From NCBI GenBank assembly GCA_964483695.1, contig CAZACZ010000050.1, positions 1-21,324 on the forward strand: 21,324 bases of DNA, written 5' to 3'. The notes beneath the pieces were generated by a model. It did not search any database and was not told where the DNA came from. It saw nothing but the letters and a program-made list of their open reading frames with translations. This document shows positions 6,419 to 13,976 of the stretch, in pieces; positions within the stretch are counted from its first letter, which is position 1; each line of letters begins with the position of its first letter. The translations under genes were made by a program, and so were the position numbers. This DNA is from CAZACZ01 sp964483695 (GTDB lineage: Bacteria; Deinococcota; Deinococci; Deinococcales; Trueperaceae).

Positions 6419-6751
6419 TCAGAACACCCGCCGGCGATGGGCGCGCGGGTCCTTCGCCGGCTCGTCGGAGTGCCGAACTCCCGCCTCGGATGCCGTCTCC
6501 GAGGTGGCATCGTTGGGTCGCAAGGTGACGTGCATAGGGCGCGGCATCGCGACCGCGCGGCGCTCGAAGGTGATGCGACCGCCGGTGCGAAGCGCGACGA
6601 CCATGCCCGCCCGGGCAAGGGTGCCAAGCGCGTGGCGCACCGAGGGCGGGCTCGCGCCTACCAGCGCGGCCAGCTCGACGGCGGACCTACGAGTGCCGAC
6701 GGGCTCGAGGCGTTCGAGGATGCGGCGATGGTCGATCGGTCGTGCCCCCAT
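6419..6751 (-). CDS. Small winged-helix DNA-binding protein
   Basis: A 110-residue protein. Residues 7-66 read as a winged helix: helix ILERLEP, then SAVELAALVGASPPSVRHALGTLARAGMV as helix-turn-helix, then a short wing (ALRTGGRITFERR). The remaining 40 residues are polar and basic with no recognisable domain; there is no ligand-binding domain. This fits a MarR/ArsR/IclR-type DNA-binding module acting alone. A longer reading frame extends upstream to 6955, but ATG 6751 is preferred: it matches where the domain starts and has a GATACT -10-like box six bases upstream. It is divergent from the GntR regulator, and the shared region holds a near-palindrome. Target genes unknown. Confidence 0.6.
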   Translation of the reverse strand: MGARPIDHRRILERLEPVGTRRSAVELAALVGASPPSVRHALGTLARAGMVVALRTGGRITFERRAVAMPRPMHVTLRPNDATSETASEAGVRHSDEPAKDPRAHRRRVF

Positions 6752-6757
6752 GTCCCT

Positions 6758-6763
6758 AGTATC
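6758..6763 (-). promoter_or_regulatory. Possible leaderless -10 box of the small winged-helix gene
   Basis: GATACT on the minus strand, four of six matches to TATAAT, ends six bases before the ATG at 6751. No SD is present. It is weaker than the TANNNT boxes elsewhere in the window. Confidence 0.35.
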
Positions 6764-6810
6764 CGGACGAGTTGGCACCGGCTTCTTACACGGCACCTCG
6801 TGGTACTTCG

Positions 6811-6854
6811 CGGTGCGTACGTACCGCCCTTCGCCACGGCAACGGGTATATGGT
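6811..6854 (+). promoter_or_regulatory. Candidate operator and -10 box upstream of the GntR gene
   Basis: CGGTGCGTACGTACCG at 6811-6826 is a near-palindrome (14 of 16 positions) centred on GTAC, the kind of short GT...AC dyad GntR-family proteins bind. TATGGT at 6849-6854 is a possible -10 box, so the dyad would touch the -35 region. The site lies between two divergent regulators and could serve either. Confidence 0.4.
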
Positions 6855-6884
6855 GCGGTATCCGAGGGGATGACGGGGGACGGC

Positions 6885-7622
6885 ATGACGAAACAGCAGC
6901 AGGTGTACGAGGCACTACGCGAGGAGATCCTCGACGGCGTGCTGGCACCGGGCACCCGTCTCGTGTTCGCCGACCTGGCCGCCCGCTTCGGCGTGAGCCC
7001 GATCCCGGTGCGCGAAGCGCTCCGCCAGCTCGAGCGCGAGCACCTCGTCGAGGTGCACCCTCACGTCAAGGTGCTGGTCAAGCCGATGCCGCTGGAGGAA
7101 GCGGTGTGGGCGTTGCAGCTGCGCTGCGAACTCGAGCCGCTCGCGGCGCGGGAGGCGGTTCCGTTCGTCGAGCCGAGCCACCTCTCGTTGTTGGACGGCG
7201 AACTCGAGCGCATGCAAGCGGCCGCCTCGGTGGACGAGTTCCGCGGGTTCCTGAGCGGGTACCGGGCGTTCCATGACGTGCTGTTCTCGCTCACGCCGAA
7301 CCGTCGGCTGGTGCGCATGATCGAGGAACTGCGGTGCACCACGCGTCGGTACCGCTCGATCTACCGCGACGAGCGTCAACTCCAGGGCGCCGAGCGCGAG
7401 CTCACCGGCGTGCTGGACGCGCTGCGGGCGAGGGACGCCATCGAGACCTACCAGCGGCTGCGCGCCCATCGGGAGCGGCTCCTGACGTACCTGAAGCACT
7501 TCGGCGCGGCGCAGGCCGTGCTCGCTGCGGCCGTTCCTACGACGCCAGGTCCTGCGGCTCGGAAGCGTCGGAGCCGCCGAGGGGTCGTGGGGGCGAAGGA
7601 GGGCGCCGGCGAGCTTCCGTGA
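6885..7622 (+). CDS. GntR-family regulator with FCD effector domain
   Basis: A 245-residue regulator. The GntR winged helix spans residues 3-66 (YEALREEILDG, LAARFGVSPIPVREALRQLE: the standard FadR-subfamily HTH). An all-helical FCD ligand domain spans about 70-205. H130 (YRAFH) and H195 (LRAH) sit where FCD domains often place metal or carboxylate ligands. FCD proteins usually sense small organic acids; the effector here is unknown. The C-terminal tail after 210 is basic and disordered. The start at 6885 is chosen for GGGGGA at 6875-6880; an in-frame ATG at 6870 has an SD too close. It is divergent from the small winged-helix gene and followed closely by an unrelated lipoprotein gene with its own promoter. 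Confidence 0.9.
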   Translation: MTKQQQVYEALREEILDGVLAPGTRLVFADLAARFGVSPIPVREALRQLEREHLVEVHPHVKVLVKPMPLEEAVWALQLRCELEPLAAREAVPFVEPSHLSLLDGELERMQAAASVDEFRGFLSGYRAFHDVLFSLTPNRRLVRMIEELRCTTRRYRSIYRDERQLQGAERELTGVLDALRARDAIETYQRLRAHRERLLTYLKHFGAAQAVLAAAVPTTPGPAARKRRSRRGVVGAKEGAGELP

Positions 7623-7648
7623 GCCCCGCGCGTCTCATCGGCGGGTGC

Positions 7649-7654
7649 TAGCGT
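7649..7654 (+). promoter_or_regulatory. Leaderless -10 box of the putative lipoprotein gene
   Basis: TAGCGT ends seven bases before the ATG at 7662, which puts the predicted +1 at the start codon. No SD exists. It overlaps and so argues against the in-frame GTG at 7653 as the start. Confidence 0.55.
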
Positions 7655-7661
7655 GACGTCC

Positions 7662-8171
7662 ATGAAGCAGCTTCGAACCATGGCGGTCTTGGCGACGGTG
7701 CTCACGTGGTGGTCGGCCGGGTGCGCCCCCAGCGTGGCGGGGGCGTCCCCGTCGCGTCCCGTCGTGGTGGCCGACCAGGAGATCTCGGTACAACGAGGCA
7801 CCACCGCCTACCTGCGCCTCGACTACGCACTCGACGACCTCGACCTCACGCCGAACGACCTGCGCCCGGTGCTCTGGGTACCGAGCGGCTTCGCGGCGGA
7901 GGCCGGCGACGTCAGCACCGACTTCGCCTTGCGCGACCTTCGTCTGGCGCCGGGGTGGGACGTCACGTTGCACCAGGTGCGGGTCGAGCGCCGGTCCGTC
8001 TCCGCCGGCGGGCCGTACGTCAAGGACCGCGTCGACTACACCGTGATGGCGCTGCTGCGCGTGATCGTCCCGGACGGCATCGTGCCCGGTCCGTACCGCA
8101 TCCGCGGCACGCTGCAGGAGCGCGGTGGCGGGGCGGTGCCGCTGGCGATCCGCCTCGACGTGACACCGTGA
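7662..8171 (+). CDS. Putative lipoprotein/exported protein of unknown function
   Basis: A 169-residue protein with a clear export signal: MKQLR, hydrophobic core at 7-18, then WSAGC with C21 as a possible lipidation site (a weak lipobox, as -3 is Ser rather than Leu/Val). The mature part is rich in beta-type alternation. It has a DYALDDLDLTPNDLRPVLWVPSGFAAEAG segment and ends in a PGPYRIRGTLQER...IRLDVTP strand pattern, suggesting one immunoglobulin-like or similar beta domain. I recognise no family. The ATG at 7662 is favoured over GTG 7653 because of the leaderless -10 box and the signal-peptide start. It stands alone, convergent with the SSADH/ABC operon. Confidence 0.65.
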   Translation: MKQLRTMAVLATVLTWWSAGCAPSVAGASPSRPVVVADQEISVQRGTTAYLRLDYALDDLDLTPNDLRPVLWVPSGFAAEAGDVSTDFALRDLRLAPGWDVTLHQVRVERRSVSAGGPYVKDRVDYTVMALLRVIVPDGIVPGPYRIRGTLQERGGGAVPLAIRLDVTP

Positions 8172-8188
8172 GACACGCGTCGGCCGCT

Positions 8189-8215
8189 CGCGTCGGGCGC
8201 CTCGTCTCCGACGCG
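8189..8215. terminator. Possible bidirectional terminator hairpin
   Basis: CGCGTCGG at 8189-8196 pairs exactly with CCGACGCG at 8208-8215 across an 11-base loop. A second copy of the left arm lies at 8176-8183, so alternative pairing is possible. It fills the gap between convergent genes. No T-tract is present. Confidence 0.35.
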
Positions 8216-8221
8216 GCGTAG

Positions 8222-8593
8222 TCAGCCGTCGACGCCTTCGCGCACCAGCCCGCTCACCCGCCACCGGCCGGCATGCTCGCCATGACGGGCCTTGGCCACC
8301 GCCAGCACGTAGGTCACGGCCTCGCCAGACGGGGTGCGGACGCGTAGGACGGTGCGGCCGGTGTCGTCGATGAGCCTCCACGGCGCCGCCTCGACGCCGG
8401 CACAGCGCACCAGCGGCGCGTACAGCTCGTTGGCGAAGGCGCGGCGCAAGCCCTCTAGCCCGCCCACCTTGCCGCGCATGCGCTCGGAAGCGACGGCGTG
8501 GAGCGCGGCGGCCGGGTCGTCGTCGTGGAGGAAGGCCGCCGCCAGCGCCTGCGCCAGCGCCTCGGGCGACGAAGTGGCGTCCGGCCCGGTCAT
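8222..8593 (-). CDS. Small DUF4864/NTF2-like protein at the end of the ABC operon
   Basis: A 123-residue soluble protein with no signal or membrane segment. The pattern is an alpha-helical half (about 8-56: EALAQALAAAFLHDDDPAAALHAVASERMRG, then a helix containing FANELYAPLV), then curved beta strands (WRLIDDTGRTVLRVRT, AVTYVLAVAK, GRWRVSGLV). That resembles DUF4864 and the wider NTF2-like superfamily; assignment is tentative. ATG 8593 overlaps the permease stop (ATGA), so it is translated as the last gene of the SSADH-ABC operon. A role as a cytosolic partner of the transporter is possible but unsupported by residues I can point to. Confidence 0.6.
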   Translation of the reverse strand: MTGPDATSSPEALAQALAAAFLHDDDPAAALHAVASERMRGKVGGLEGLRRAFANELYAPLVRCAGVEAAPWRLIDDTGRTVLRVRTPSGEAVTYVLAVAKARHGEHAGRWRVSGLVREGVDG

Positions 8594-9501
8594 CTGCCGG
8601 CCTCGTGCGGCACCGCGGCGTGGTCGCGCTCGCGTGCCCGTGGGCGCCGCGAGGTTCGCCCGGAGGCCAGGGTGTCGCGGCTGAAGCGCCGCAGGCCCCA
8701 CCGGATCAAGAGCGCGTCGACCAGGAAGAGCGCCAGGCCACCCAGGAGCGCCGCCCACCAACTCAGGTAGAGCAGTCCCGCCGCCTGCGCGCCCACCAAG
8801 GCGATGAACGGCAGCACGATCACGCCGCCGAGCTGGTACGCCTCCTGGAACGACTCCGCGCGCGCCGACACGATGACGGTGATGGCCAACCCCAGCAGCG
8901 CCACGGCAGGTGCCACCACCAGGCCGAGCACCAGCCACAAGGCGTCGGGCAGGAGCGGGTACCCGAACAGCGGGTAGGCGGCCACGTCGACCACCAGGCT
9001 GTACCCCACCAACCCCACCCACGCCACCGCCACGGCGGGGACGAACGCCGCCGCCAACTTGGCGCCGAACAGCTCCGCGTCGCGGGTGGGCGTGTAGAGC
9101 AGCGCCTCCAGCGTCTTGCGCTCCTTCTCGCCGGCGAAGGTGTCGGCGGCGATCACGCTCGACACCATCAACGGCAGGATCAGGAACATCGGGGCGAACA
9201 TGTACCCGAGCAGCAGCACGATCACCTGCTGCGCCGGCTCGAGCGGAAGCAAGCGCTCCATCAGCGCGGGCGGCATGCGCTGGAGCAGCGCGTCGACGTC
9301 GGCCGAGGCCAGCGCCGCCTCGCCGCCGAAGCGCGCCAGCAGCGTGATCAGCAGCGGCAACGCGACCACCATCACCAGCGGCACCACGATCAGCGGGATG
9401 GTCACCGCCTTGCTCTGGCGCACCAGGACCAGATCGCGACGCGCGATCGCCATCATGGCGCCGAGGTTCCAACGGCGCGCTGTGCGCACGGCGCGGCTCA
9501 C
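8590..9501 (-). CDS. ABC-2 type transporter permease
   Basis: A 303-residue permease with six predicted helices at about 33-56, 92-118, 146-172, 187-212, 224-244 and 248-270. The GEKERKTLEALLYTPTR segment at 124-140, after helix 2, is characteristic of NatB-like ABC-2 exporters, and a large extracytoplasmic loop lies between helices 1 and 2 (57-91). The start is GTG 9501, overlapping the ATPase stop (GTGA); it gives a complete first helix, while the next ATG candidates at residues 16-17 would also keep it. It forms an export system with the upstream ATPase, probably as a dimer. NatB relatives pump Na+, others lipids, drugs or peptides; the substrate here is not evident. The C-terminal tail (275-303) is unusually basic. 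Confidence 0.85.
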   Translation of the reverse strand: MSRAVRTARRWNLGAMMAIARRDLVLVRQSKAVTIPLIVVPLVMVVALPLLITLLARFGGEAALASADVDALLQRMPPALMERLLPLEPAQQVIVLLLGYMFAPMFLILPLMVSSVIAADTFAGEKERKTLEALLYTPTRDAELFGAKLAAAFVPAVAVAWVGLVGYSLVVDVAAYPLFGYPLLPDALWLVLGLVVAPAVALLGLAITVIVSARAESFQEAYQLGGVIVLPFIALVGAQAAGLLYLSWWAALLGGLALFLVDALLIRWGLRRFSRDTLASGRTSRRPRARERDHAAVPHEAGR

Positions 9502-10490
9502 GGGCGCGCCTCCGGTCCGTCGCGGTCGTTGCCCTTGGGCTCCGCGCCGTCCGCCTCGCCCATCCAGGCGAAGTAGACGTCCTCCAGCGTGGTCTCCGCC
9601 GGGACGACGGCGAAGACTTCGATCTCGGCGCGTACCAGCCGCGCGACCAACGCCGCCAGCGCCTGGGGCGCGGCGTGCGTCAGCACCACCTCGCCCGGCC
9701 CGTCTCCCGCCCGCGCGTTCGGGCCGGCGAGCGTCAGGGCCGCGGCGCGCTGCTTCGCGCCGACCTCGAGGCGCGCCGTGCGCCGCGGTTCGACGCCACG
9801 CGCCAGCTCGGCCGGCGTCCCTTGCGCCACCACGCGCCCACGTCGCAGCAGTACCACGCGGTCGCACAGGCGCTGCGCCTCCCACAGGTTATGGGTGCAC
9901 AGCACCACGCTTCGCCCTTGGCGTCGGGCGAGCTGCGCGACGTGCTCGTGGACCTCGCGCGTGGCCACCGGGTCGAGGCCGGCCGTCGGCTCGTCGAGGA
10001 ACAGCAGTTGCGGGTCGTGCAGCAACGTCCGGGCCAGCGCCAGCCGCTGCCGCATCCCTTTCGAGTAGCTACCGACCCTGTCATCGGCTCGCTCGGCGAG
10101 GCCGAACGTCTCGAGCAGCGCGTCGGCCCTGGCGTCCGCCTCGGTGCGGGTCAGGCCGAACATCCGACCGTGGAACGACAGCGTGGTGCGCGCGTCGAGC
10201 CGGTCGTCGAGGGCGGGCGTCTCGGTCAGCACCCCGGTGCGGGCCCGCACCGCGGCGCCGTCGACGGCGGGGTCGAGCCCCAGCACCCGCGCACTGCCGG
10301 ACGTGGGCGCCAGGATGCCGTTGAGCAACCGAACCGTGGTGGTCTTGCCCGCGCCGTTGTGGCCCAGGAGACCCACCACTTCCCCCGCGCCGACCTGCAG
10401 GTCGAGCGCGTCCACGGCGCGCACGGCCTCGTCGACGCGCCCGAAGTCGCGCGTCAGGGCGCGGGTCTCGACGGCAGCCTCGCGCGTCAC
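9498..10490 (-). CDS. ABC transporter ATP-binding protein
   Basis: A 330-residue ABC ATPase. Walker A is GHNGAGKTT (43-51), the Q-loop region is about 85-92, the signature is SYSKGMRQRL (141-150, the SKGM variant of LSGGQ common in drug/Na+ exporters), Walker B is LLFLDE (162-167), and the switch His is H200. The C-terminal extension of about 90 residues (235-330) is typical of DUF4162-like tails in this exporter group. GTG 10490 starts seven bases after the SSADH stop and has no clear SD, so expression probably depends on translation of that upstream gene. It overlaps the permease start by GTGA. Together they form an ABC-2 exporter. Confidence 0.9.
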   Translation of the reverse strand: MTREAAVETRALTRDFGRVDEAVRAVDALDLQVGAGEVVGLLGHNGAGKTTTVRLLNGILAPTSGSARVLGLDPAVDGAAVRARTGVLTETPALDDRLDARTTLSFHGRMFGLTRTEADARADALLETFGLAERADDRVGSYSKGMRQRLALARTLLHDPQLLFLDEPTAGLDPVATREVHEHVAQLARRQGRSVVLCTHNLWEAQRLCDRVVLLRRGRVVAQGTPAELARGVEPRRTARLEVGAKQRAAALTLAGPNARAGDGPGEVVLTHAAPQALAALVARLVRAEIEVFAVVPAETTLEDVYFAWMGEADGAEPKGNDRDGPEARP

Positions 10491-10497
10491 GCTGCGC

Positions 10498-11964
10498 TCA
10501 GCGCGGGAGTGCGACGGAGACGAACTTCGTCTCGAGGTACTCCTCGATGCCCCAGGGGCCGCCCTCGCGACCGATGCCCGACTGCTTCACCCCGCCGAAC
10601 GGCGCGTACGCCACCGACGGCACGCCGTCGTTCACGCCGACGATGCCGTACTCGAGTTCTTCGGACACGCGGTAGGCGCGCGAGAGGTCGTTGGTGTAGA
10701 TGTACGCGGCCAGCCCGTACGGGGTGGCGTTGGCCATGGCCACGGCGTCTTCGTCGCGCGCGAAGGTGACGATCGGCGCCACCGGCCCGAACGTCTCTTC
10801 TTGCATCATCAGCATGTCGGGCGTAACGCCCTGGAGTACGGTGGGGGCGAAGAAGAGGCCTTGGAGGCGTGTGCCGCCCGTGACCACCTTGGCGCCCTTG
10901 GCGACGGCGTCTTGTACGTGGCGTTCGACCTTCGCCAGGCCCTGTTCGTCGATGAGCGGGCCGACGTCGGTGCCGTCGTCGAGCGGGTCGCCCACGACCA
11001 GCTTGGCGGCCGCTTCGGCGTAGCGCCGGGTGAACGCCTCGGCGATGCGCTCGTGCACGTAGATCCGGTTCACGCAGACGCACGTCTGGCCGCCGTTGCG
11101 GAACTTGCATGCCAGTACCTGCTTGACGGCTTCGTCCACGTCCGCGTCTTCGAACACCAGGAAGGGGGCATGACCGCCCAGTTCGAGCGAGATCTTCTTG
11201 ATCGTTTCGGCCGACTTGGCGTACAGGATGCGGCCCACCTCGGTCGAGCCGGTGAAGGTCAGCTTGCGGATGCGCGGATCGGCGATGAGCGCGTCGGACA
11301 GCGGCACCGGGTCCTCGGCCGGCAACACCTGGAGCGTGCCGTCGGGGCCGCCGGCCTCGCGCCACGCCTCGGCCGCCAGCAGCGCGGTGAGGGGCGTCTG
11401 CTCGGCGGGCTTCAGCACGAAGGTGCAGCCGGCGGCCAACGCCGGGGCCGCTTTGCGCGTGACCATGGCCAGCGGGAAGTTCCACGGCGTGATCCCGAAC
11501 GCCGGGCCGACGGGCTGCTTGATGGCGCTCAGTCGCTTGTTCGCCACGTGCGACGGGAACGTCTCACCGTAGACGCGCTTGGCCTCCTCGGCGTACCACT
11601 TCACGAAGCTGGCGGCGTACGCCACCTCGCCGCGCGCCTCGCGGATCGGTTTGCCCATCTCGCGGCTCATCGTCGTGGCCAGTTCGTGCTGGTCGCGCAT
11701 GAGCAGGTCGTGCCAGCGCATCAGGACTTCGGCGCGATCGAACGGCGACACCTTGCGCCACGCCTCGAAGGCGCGCCAAGCGATGTCGGCGGCTGCCCGC
11801 GCCTCGTCGGCGCCGCAGTCGGCGACGCGCGCCACCACTTCGCCGGTGGCCGGGTTCTTCACTGCGTAGGTGCGTCGTGCCGGGTGCCAGGTGTCGCTCA
11901 GGTACCGGCCGTCGAGCGGTCCGTCCTGCGCCTTGCTTGCCGGGATGTCTGGGGTGTCGGCCAT
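10498..11964 (-). CDS. gabD: Succinate-semialdehyde dehydrogenase (NAD(P)+)
   Basis: A 488-residue aldehyde dehydrogenase, the length of E. coli GabD. Cofactor site: TPWNFP (159-164), K185 in VLKPAEQTP, and FTGSTEVG (237-244). Catalytic Glu is E261 in SLELGGHAPF; catalytic Cys is C295 in NGGQTCVCVNR. The paired C295/C297 (CVC) is the redox pair seen in GabD and human SSADH. FGGVKQSGIGREGG near the C-terminus is also GabD-like. Expected reaction: succinate semialdehyde to succinate, feeding the TCA cycle from GABA or related compounds; glutarate semialdehyde is a possible alternative. No GABA transaminase or permease is adjacent. The ATG at 11964 has a leaderless -10 box five bases upstream. 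It heads a probable four-gene operon with an ABC exporter. Confidence 0.9.
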   Translation of the reverse strand: MADTPDIPASKAQDGPLDGRYLSDTWHPARRTYAVKNPATGEVVARVADCGADEARAAADIAWRAFEAWRKVSPFDRAEVLMRWHDLLMRDQHELATTMSREMGKPIREARGEVAYAASFVKWYAEEAKRVYGETFPSHVANKRLSAIKQPVGPAFGITPWNFPLAMVTRKAAPALAAGCTFVLKPAEQTPLTALLAAEAWREAGGPDGTLQVLPAEDPVPLSDALIADPRIRKLTFTGSTEVGRILYAKSAETIKKISLELGGHAPFLVFEDADVDEAVKQVLACKFRNGGQTCVCVNRIYVHERIAEAFTRRYAEAAAKLVVGDPLDDGTDVGPLIDEQGLAKVERHVQDAVAKGAKVVTGGTRLQGLFFAPTVLQGVTPDMLMMQEETFGPVAPIVTFARDEDAVAMANATPYGLAAYIYTNDLSRAYRVSEELEYGIVGVNDGVPSVAYAPFGGVKQSGIGREGGPWGIEEYLETKFVSVALPR

Positions 11965-11969
11965 GCCGC

Positions 11970-11975
11970 AGTCTA
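11970..11975 (-). promoter_or_regulatory. Leaderless -10 box of gabD
   Basis: TAGACT on the minus strand ends five bases before the ATG at 11964. No SD is present. It is the only promoter-like element seen for the gabD-ABC operon. Confidence 0.5.
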
Positions 11976-11997
11976 GCGTCCCGCGCCGACACGGGTC

Positions 11998-13905
11998 CTA
12001 CGGCAGCAGCGTCGATAGGCGCACGATGGCGGCCGCGTCCCACGCCTGCGGCCGGCACGCCACGGGATACGGCACCACCGGCCACGCCTCGCCCACGTGC
12101 GTGGGGGCGGCACGTGCGTCGGCGTCCTCCGCGCCCGCGTCGCCGCGAGGGTACCCGGCCACCAGTTCCGGCAAGCGGTGATCGTGCTCGGAGGCGGCCA
12201 AGGCGAACAAGGCGTCCTTGATCCGGCGCGCCTCGCCTTCGAAGCCGTAGTGCAGCAGGCCCTCGGCGATGAGGGCGTTGTCGTGCGGCCACACCGAGCC
12301 GTTGTGGTAACTGAGTGGGTTGTAGCGCGCCTCGCGCGCGCCGAGCGTGCGCACCCCCCACCCGGACCACAGGTCCGGCGAGAACAGCGTCTCGACCAAG
12401 CGCGCGGCGTGGGAGCGCGGCACGATACCGGTCCAGAGCAGCTGGCCGGCGTCGGAGCTACGCACCGCCAACGGGCGCTTCGCGCCGTCGAGCGCCATGG
12501 CGTAGGTGCCGAGCGCTTCGAGCCAGTAGGCCTGGTGGAACCGGCGCGCCAGACCCGCGGCGCGATCCGACCAGCGTCGGGCATCCTCCGCCATGCCCAG
12601 CTCCTGGTACCAGCGACTGGCGGCGTGGAAGGCGGCGTACGCGTAGCCTTGCACCTCCGAGACCGCCACCGCCCCTTGCGCCAGGGCGCCGTCGGCGTGG
12701 CTCATGGAGTCTTTCGAGTCCTTCCACGACTGCACGCGCAACCAGTCGCCGGTCTCGCTCGGCACGTACTCGACGAAGCCGTCTCCGTCGACGTCGCCGG
12801 AGTCCACCAGCCAACCCAAGGCGGCCTCCCAGGCGGGCCGCAGGGCGCGCACCAGGTCGAGCGTTCGGGTGGCGCGAGCGTGCTCGTCGAGCAGCATCAC
12901 GAACAGCGCGGTGGCGTCGACCGTGCCGTAGTACGGGCCGAAGGGCGCGATGCCGGCGCGCGTCGACGGTCCGAAGCGGATCTCGTGCAGGATCTTGCCG
13001 GGCTGCTCGCCGCTGCGGGCGTCGAGACGGCTGCCTTGGTAACGGGCCAAGTAGCGCAGGGTGGCTTCGGCCACGTCGGGGCGATGCGGCAGGAGCATGT
13101 GCGCCGTCAGCAAGGCATCCCGCCCGAACGCCGCGACGTACCACGGGATCCCTGCGGCGGGCACGGGGCCGTCCTCGGTGAAGAGCAGCAGCCCCCGCAG
13201 GTCGTCGATGGCGCGTGCCGTGACGCGGGGCTCGGGGCCACGCGGAAGGTTGGCGAAGGAGCGACGCCATGCGGCGTAGCCCTCGCCGCGCCGGCGCGCC
13301 CCCGCCGCGGGGTCGTGGACGTCGCAGTCCAGCCGGAACGTCACGCGGTGGCCCGGCGCCAAGGTCCGGCGCCAGCGCGCGCCGTCCGGAGAGGTCTCGT
13401 CGGCGGCGTCGAACGACAGCACCACGCGCTGCTCGCCCACGTCGGCGTCGTGGGCGTAGCTCAGTTGCGTCGCCTGGTGCGTGACGCGCGGTATCGGAGC
13501 GGGCCGGGTGCTTCCACCCCAGCCGCGTACTTCGAACAGGTCGAGGAAGTCCGCGGCGGTGGAGAGCGTCAGCACCACGGTGCGCGCCTCGAGCGAGGTG
13601 TTCTCCAGCACCAGCTCGTCGGCGAAGCCTCCGGCGCGGAGGCGCAGCGTGCGCCGCACCGCCAGGCGCTGCGCCTCGATCTCGAACAGCGCGTGATGCG
13701 CGTGGTGCAGGTCGGGCCGCGAGGTCTCGCTGACGAGGGTCTGGAACGTGCGCCCGACGTCGTCGGTGACGTGCCAGGCGTAGCGCGCCAGGTAGCGCGT
13801 GTCGCGGTCGAACAGACCGTGCTCGTCGCCGACCGCCTGGCCGGCCTCGTTCGCCACGAGGAAGGTGGCGTCTTCCTTGAGCACGATGTTGCGCCGGAAG
13901 TCCAT
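11998..13905 (-). CDS. Amylo-alpha-1,6-glucosidase family protein (glycogen debranching)
   Basis: A 635-residue protein with two parts. An N-terminal beta-rich domain at about 10-200 (FRRNIVLKEDATFLVANEAG, GLFDRDTRYLARY) matches the GDE_N_bis domain. A C-terminal (alpha/alpha)6 barrel at about 230-635 carries GIPWYVAAFGRDALLTA (252-268, with the GRD acid), KILHEIR (304-310), YYGTVDATALF (325-335) and SYHNGSVWPHDNA near the end. These are the hallmarks of bacterial amylo-alpha-1,6-glucosidase-type enzymes, which release glucose at glycogen or related branch points. There is no 4-alpha-glucanotransferase domain, so another enzyme would have to shorten branches first. It could instead act on a different oligosaccharide. 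A strong SD (GGAAGGAG, 13910-13917) supports ATG 13905. Confidence 0.85.
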   Translation of the reverse strand: MDFRRNIVLKEDATFLVANEAGQAVGDEHGLFDRDTRYLARYAWHVTDDVGRTFQTLVSETSRPDLHHAHHALFEIEAQRLAVRRTLRLRAGGFADELVLENTSLEARTVVLTLSTAADFLDLFEVRGWGGSTRPAPIPRVTHQATQLSYAHDADVGEQRVVLSFDAADETSPDGARWRRTLAPGHRVTFRLDCDVHDPAAGARRRGEGYAAWRRSFANLPRGPEPRVTARAIDDLRGLLLFTEDGPVPAAGIPWYVAAFGRDALLTAHMLLPHRPDVAEATLRYLARYQGSRLDARSGEQPGKILHEIRFGPSTRAGIAPFGPYYGTVDATALFVMLLDEHARATRTLDLVRALRPAWEAALGWLVDSGDVDGDGFVEYVPSETGDWLRVQSWKDSKDSMSHADGALAQGAVAVSEVQGYAYAAFHAASRWYQELGMAEDARRWSDRAAGLARRFHQAYWLEALGTYAMALDGAKRPLAVRSSDAGQLLWTGIVPRSHAARLVETLFSPDLWSGWGVRTLGAREARYNPLSYHNGSVWPHDNALIAEGLLHYGFEGEARRIKDALFALAASEHDHRLPELVAGYPRGDAGAEDADARAAPTHVGEAWPVVPYPVACRPQAWDAAAIVRLSTLLP

Positions 13906-13946
13906 GCCGCTCCTTCCCCCGGGGCGTGGTGGCGCGGAGTGCTCCT

Positions 13947-13957
13947 ACCGTACCGTA
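13947..13957 (-). promoter_or_regulatory. Two overlapping -10 boxes for the debranching-enzyme gene
   Basis: On the minus strand TACGGT occurs twice in overlap (13957-13952 and 13952-13947), giving a leader of roughly 35 bases that contains the SD. The gene may also be read through from crtI, which ends at 13977. Confidence 0.35.
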
Positions 13958-13976
13958 GGCGGCCGCCGCCGCCGGC

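Noticed and set aside
6048..6884. Long N-terminal extension of the GntR regulator
   Set aside because: It would overlap the SufR-like and winged-helix genes on the other strand; the GntR HTH begins right at ATG 6885, which has an SD.
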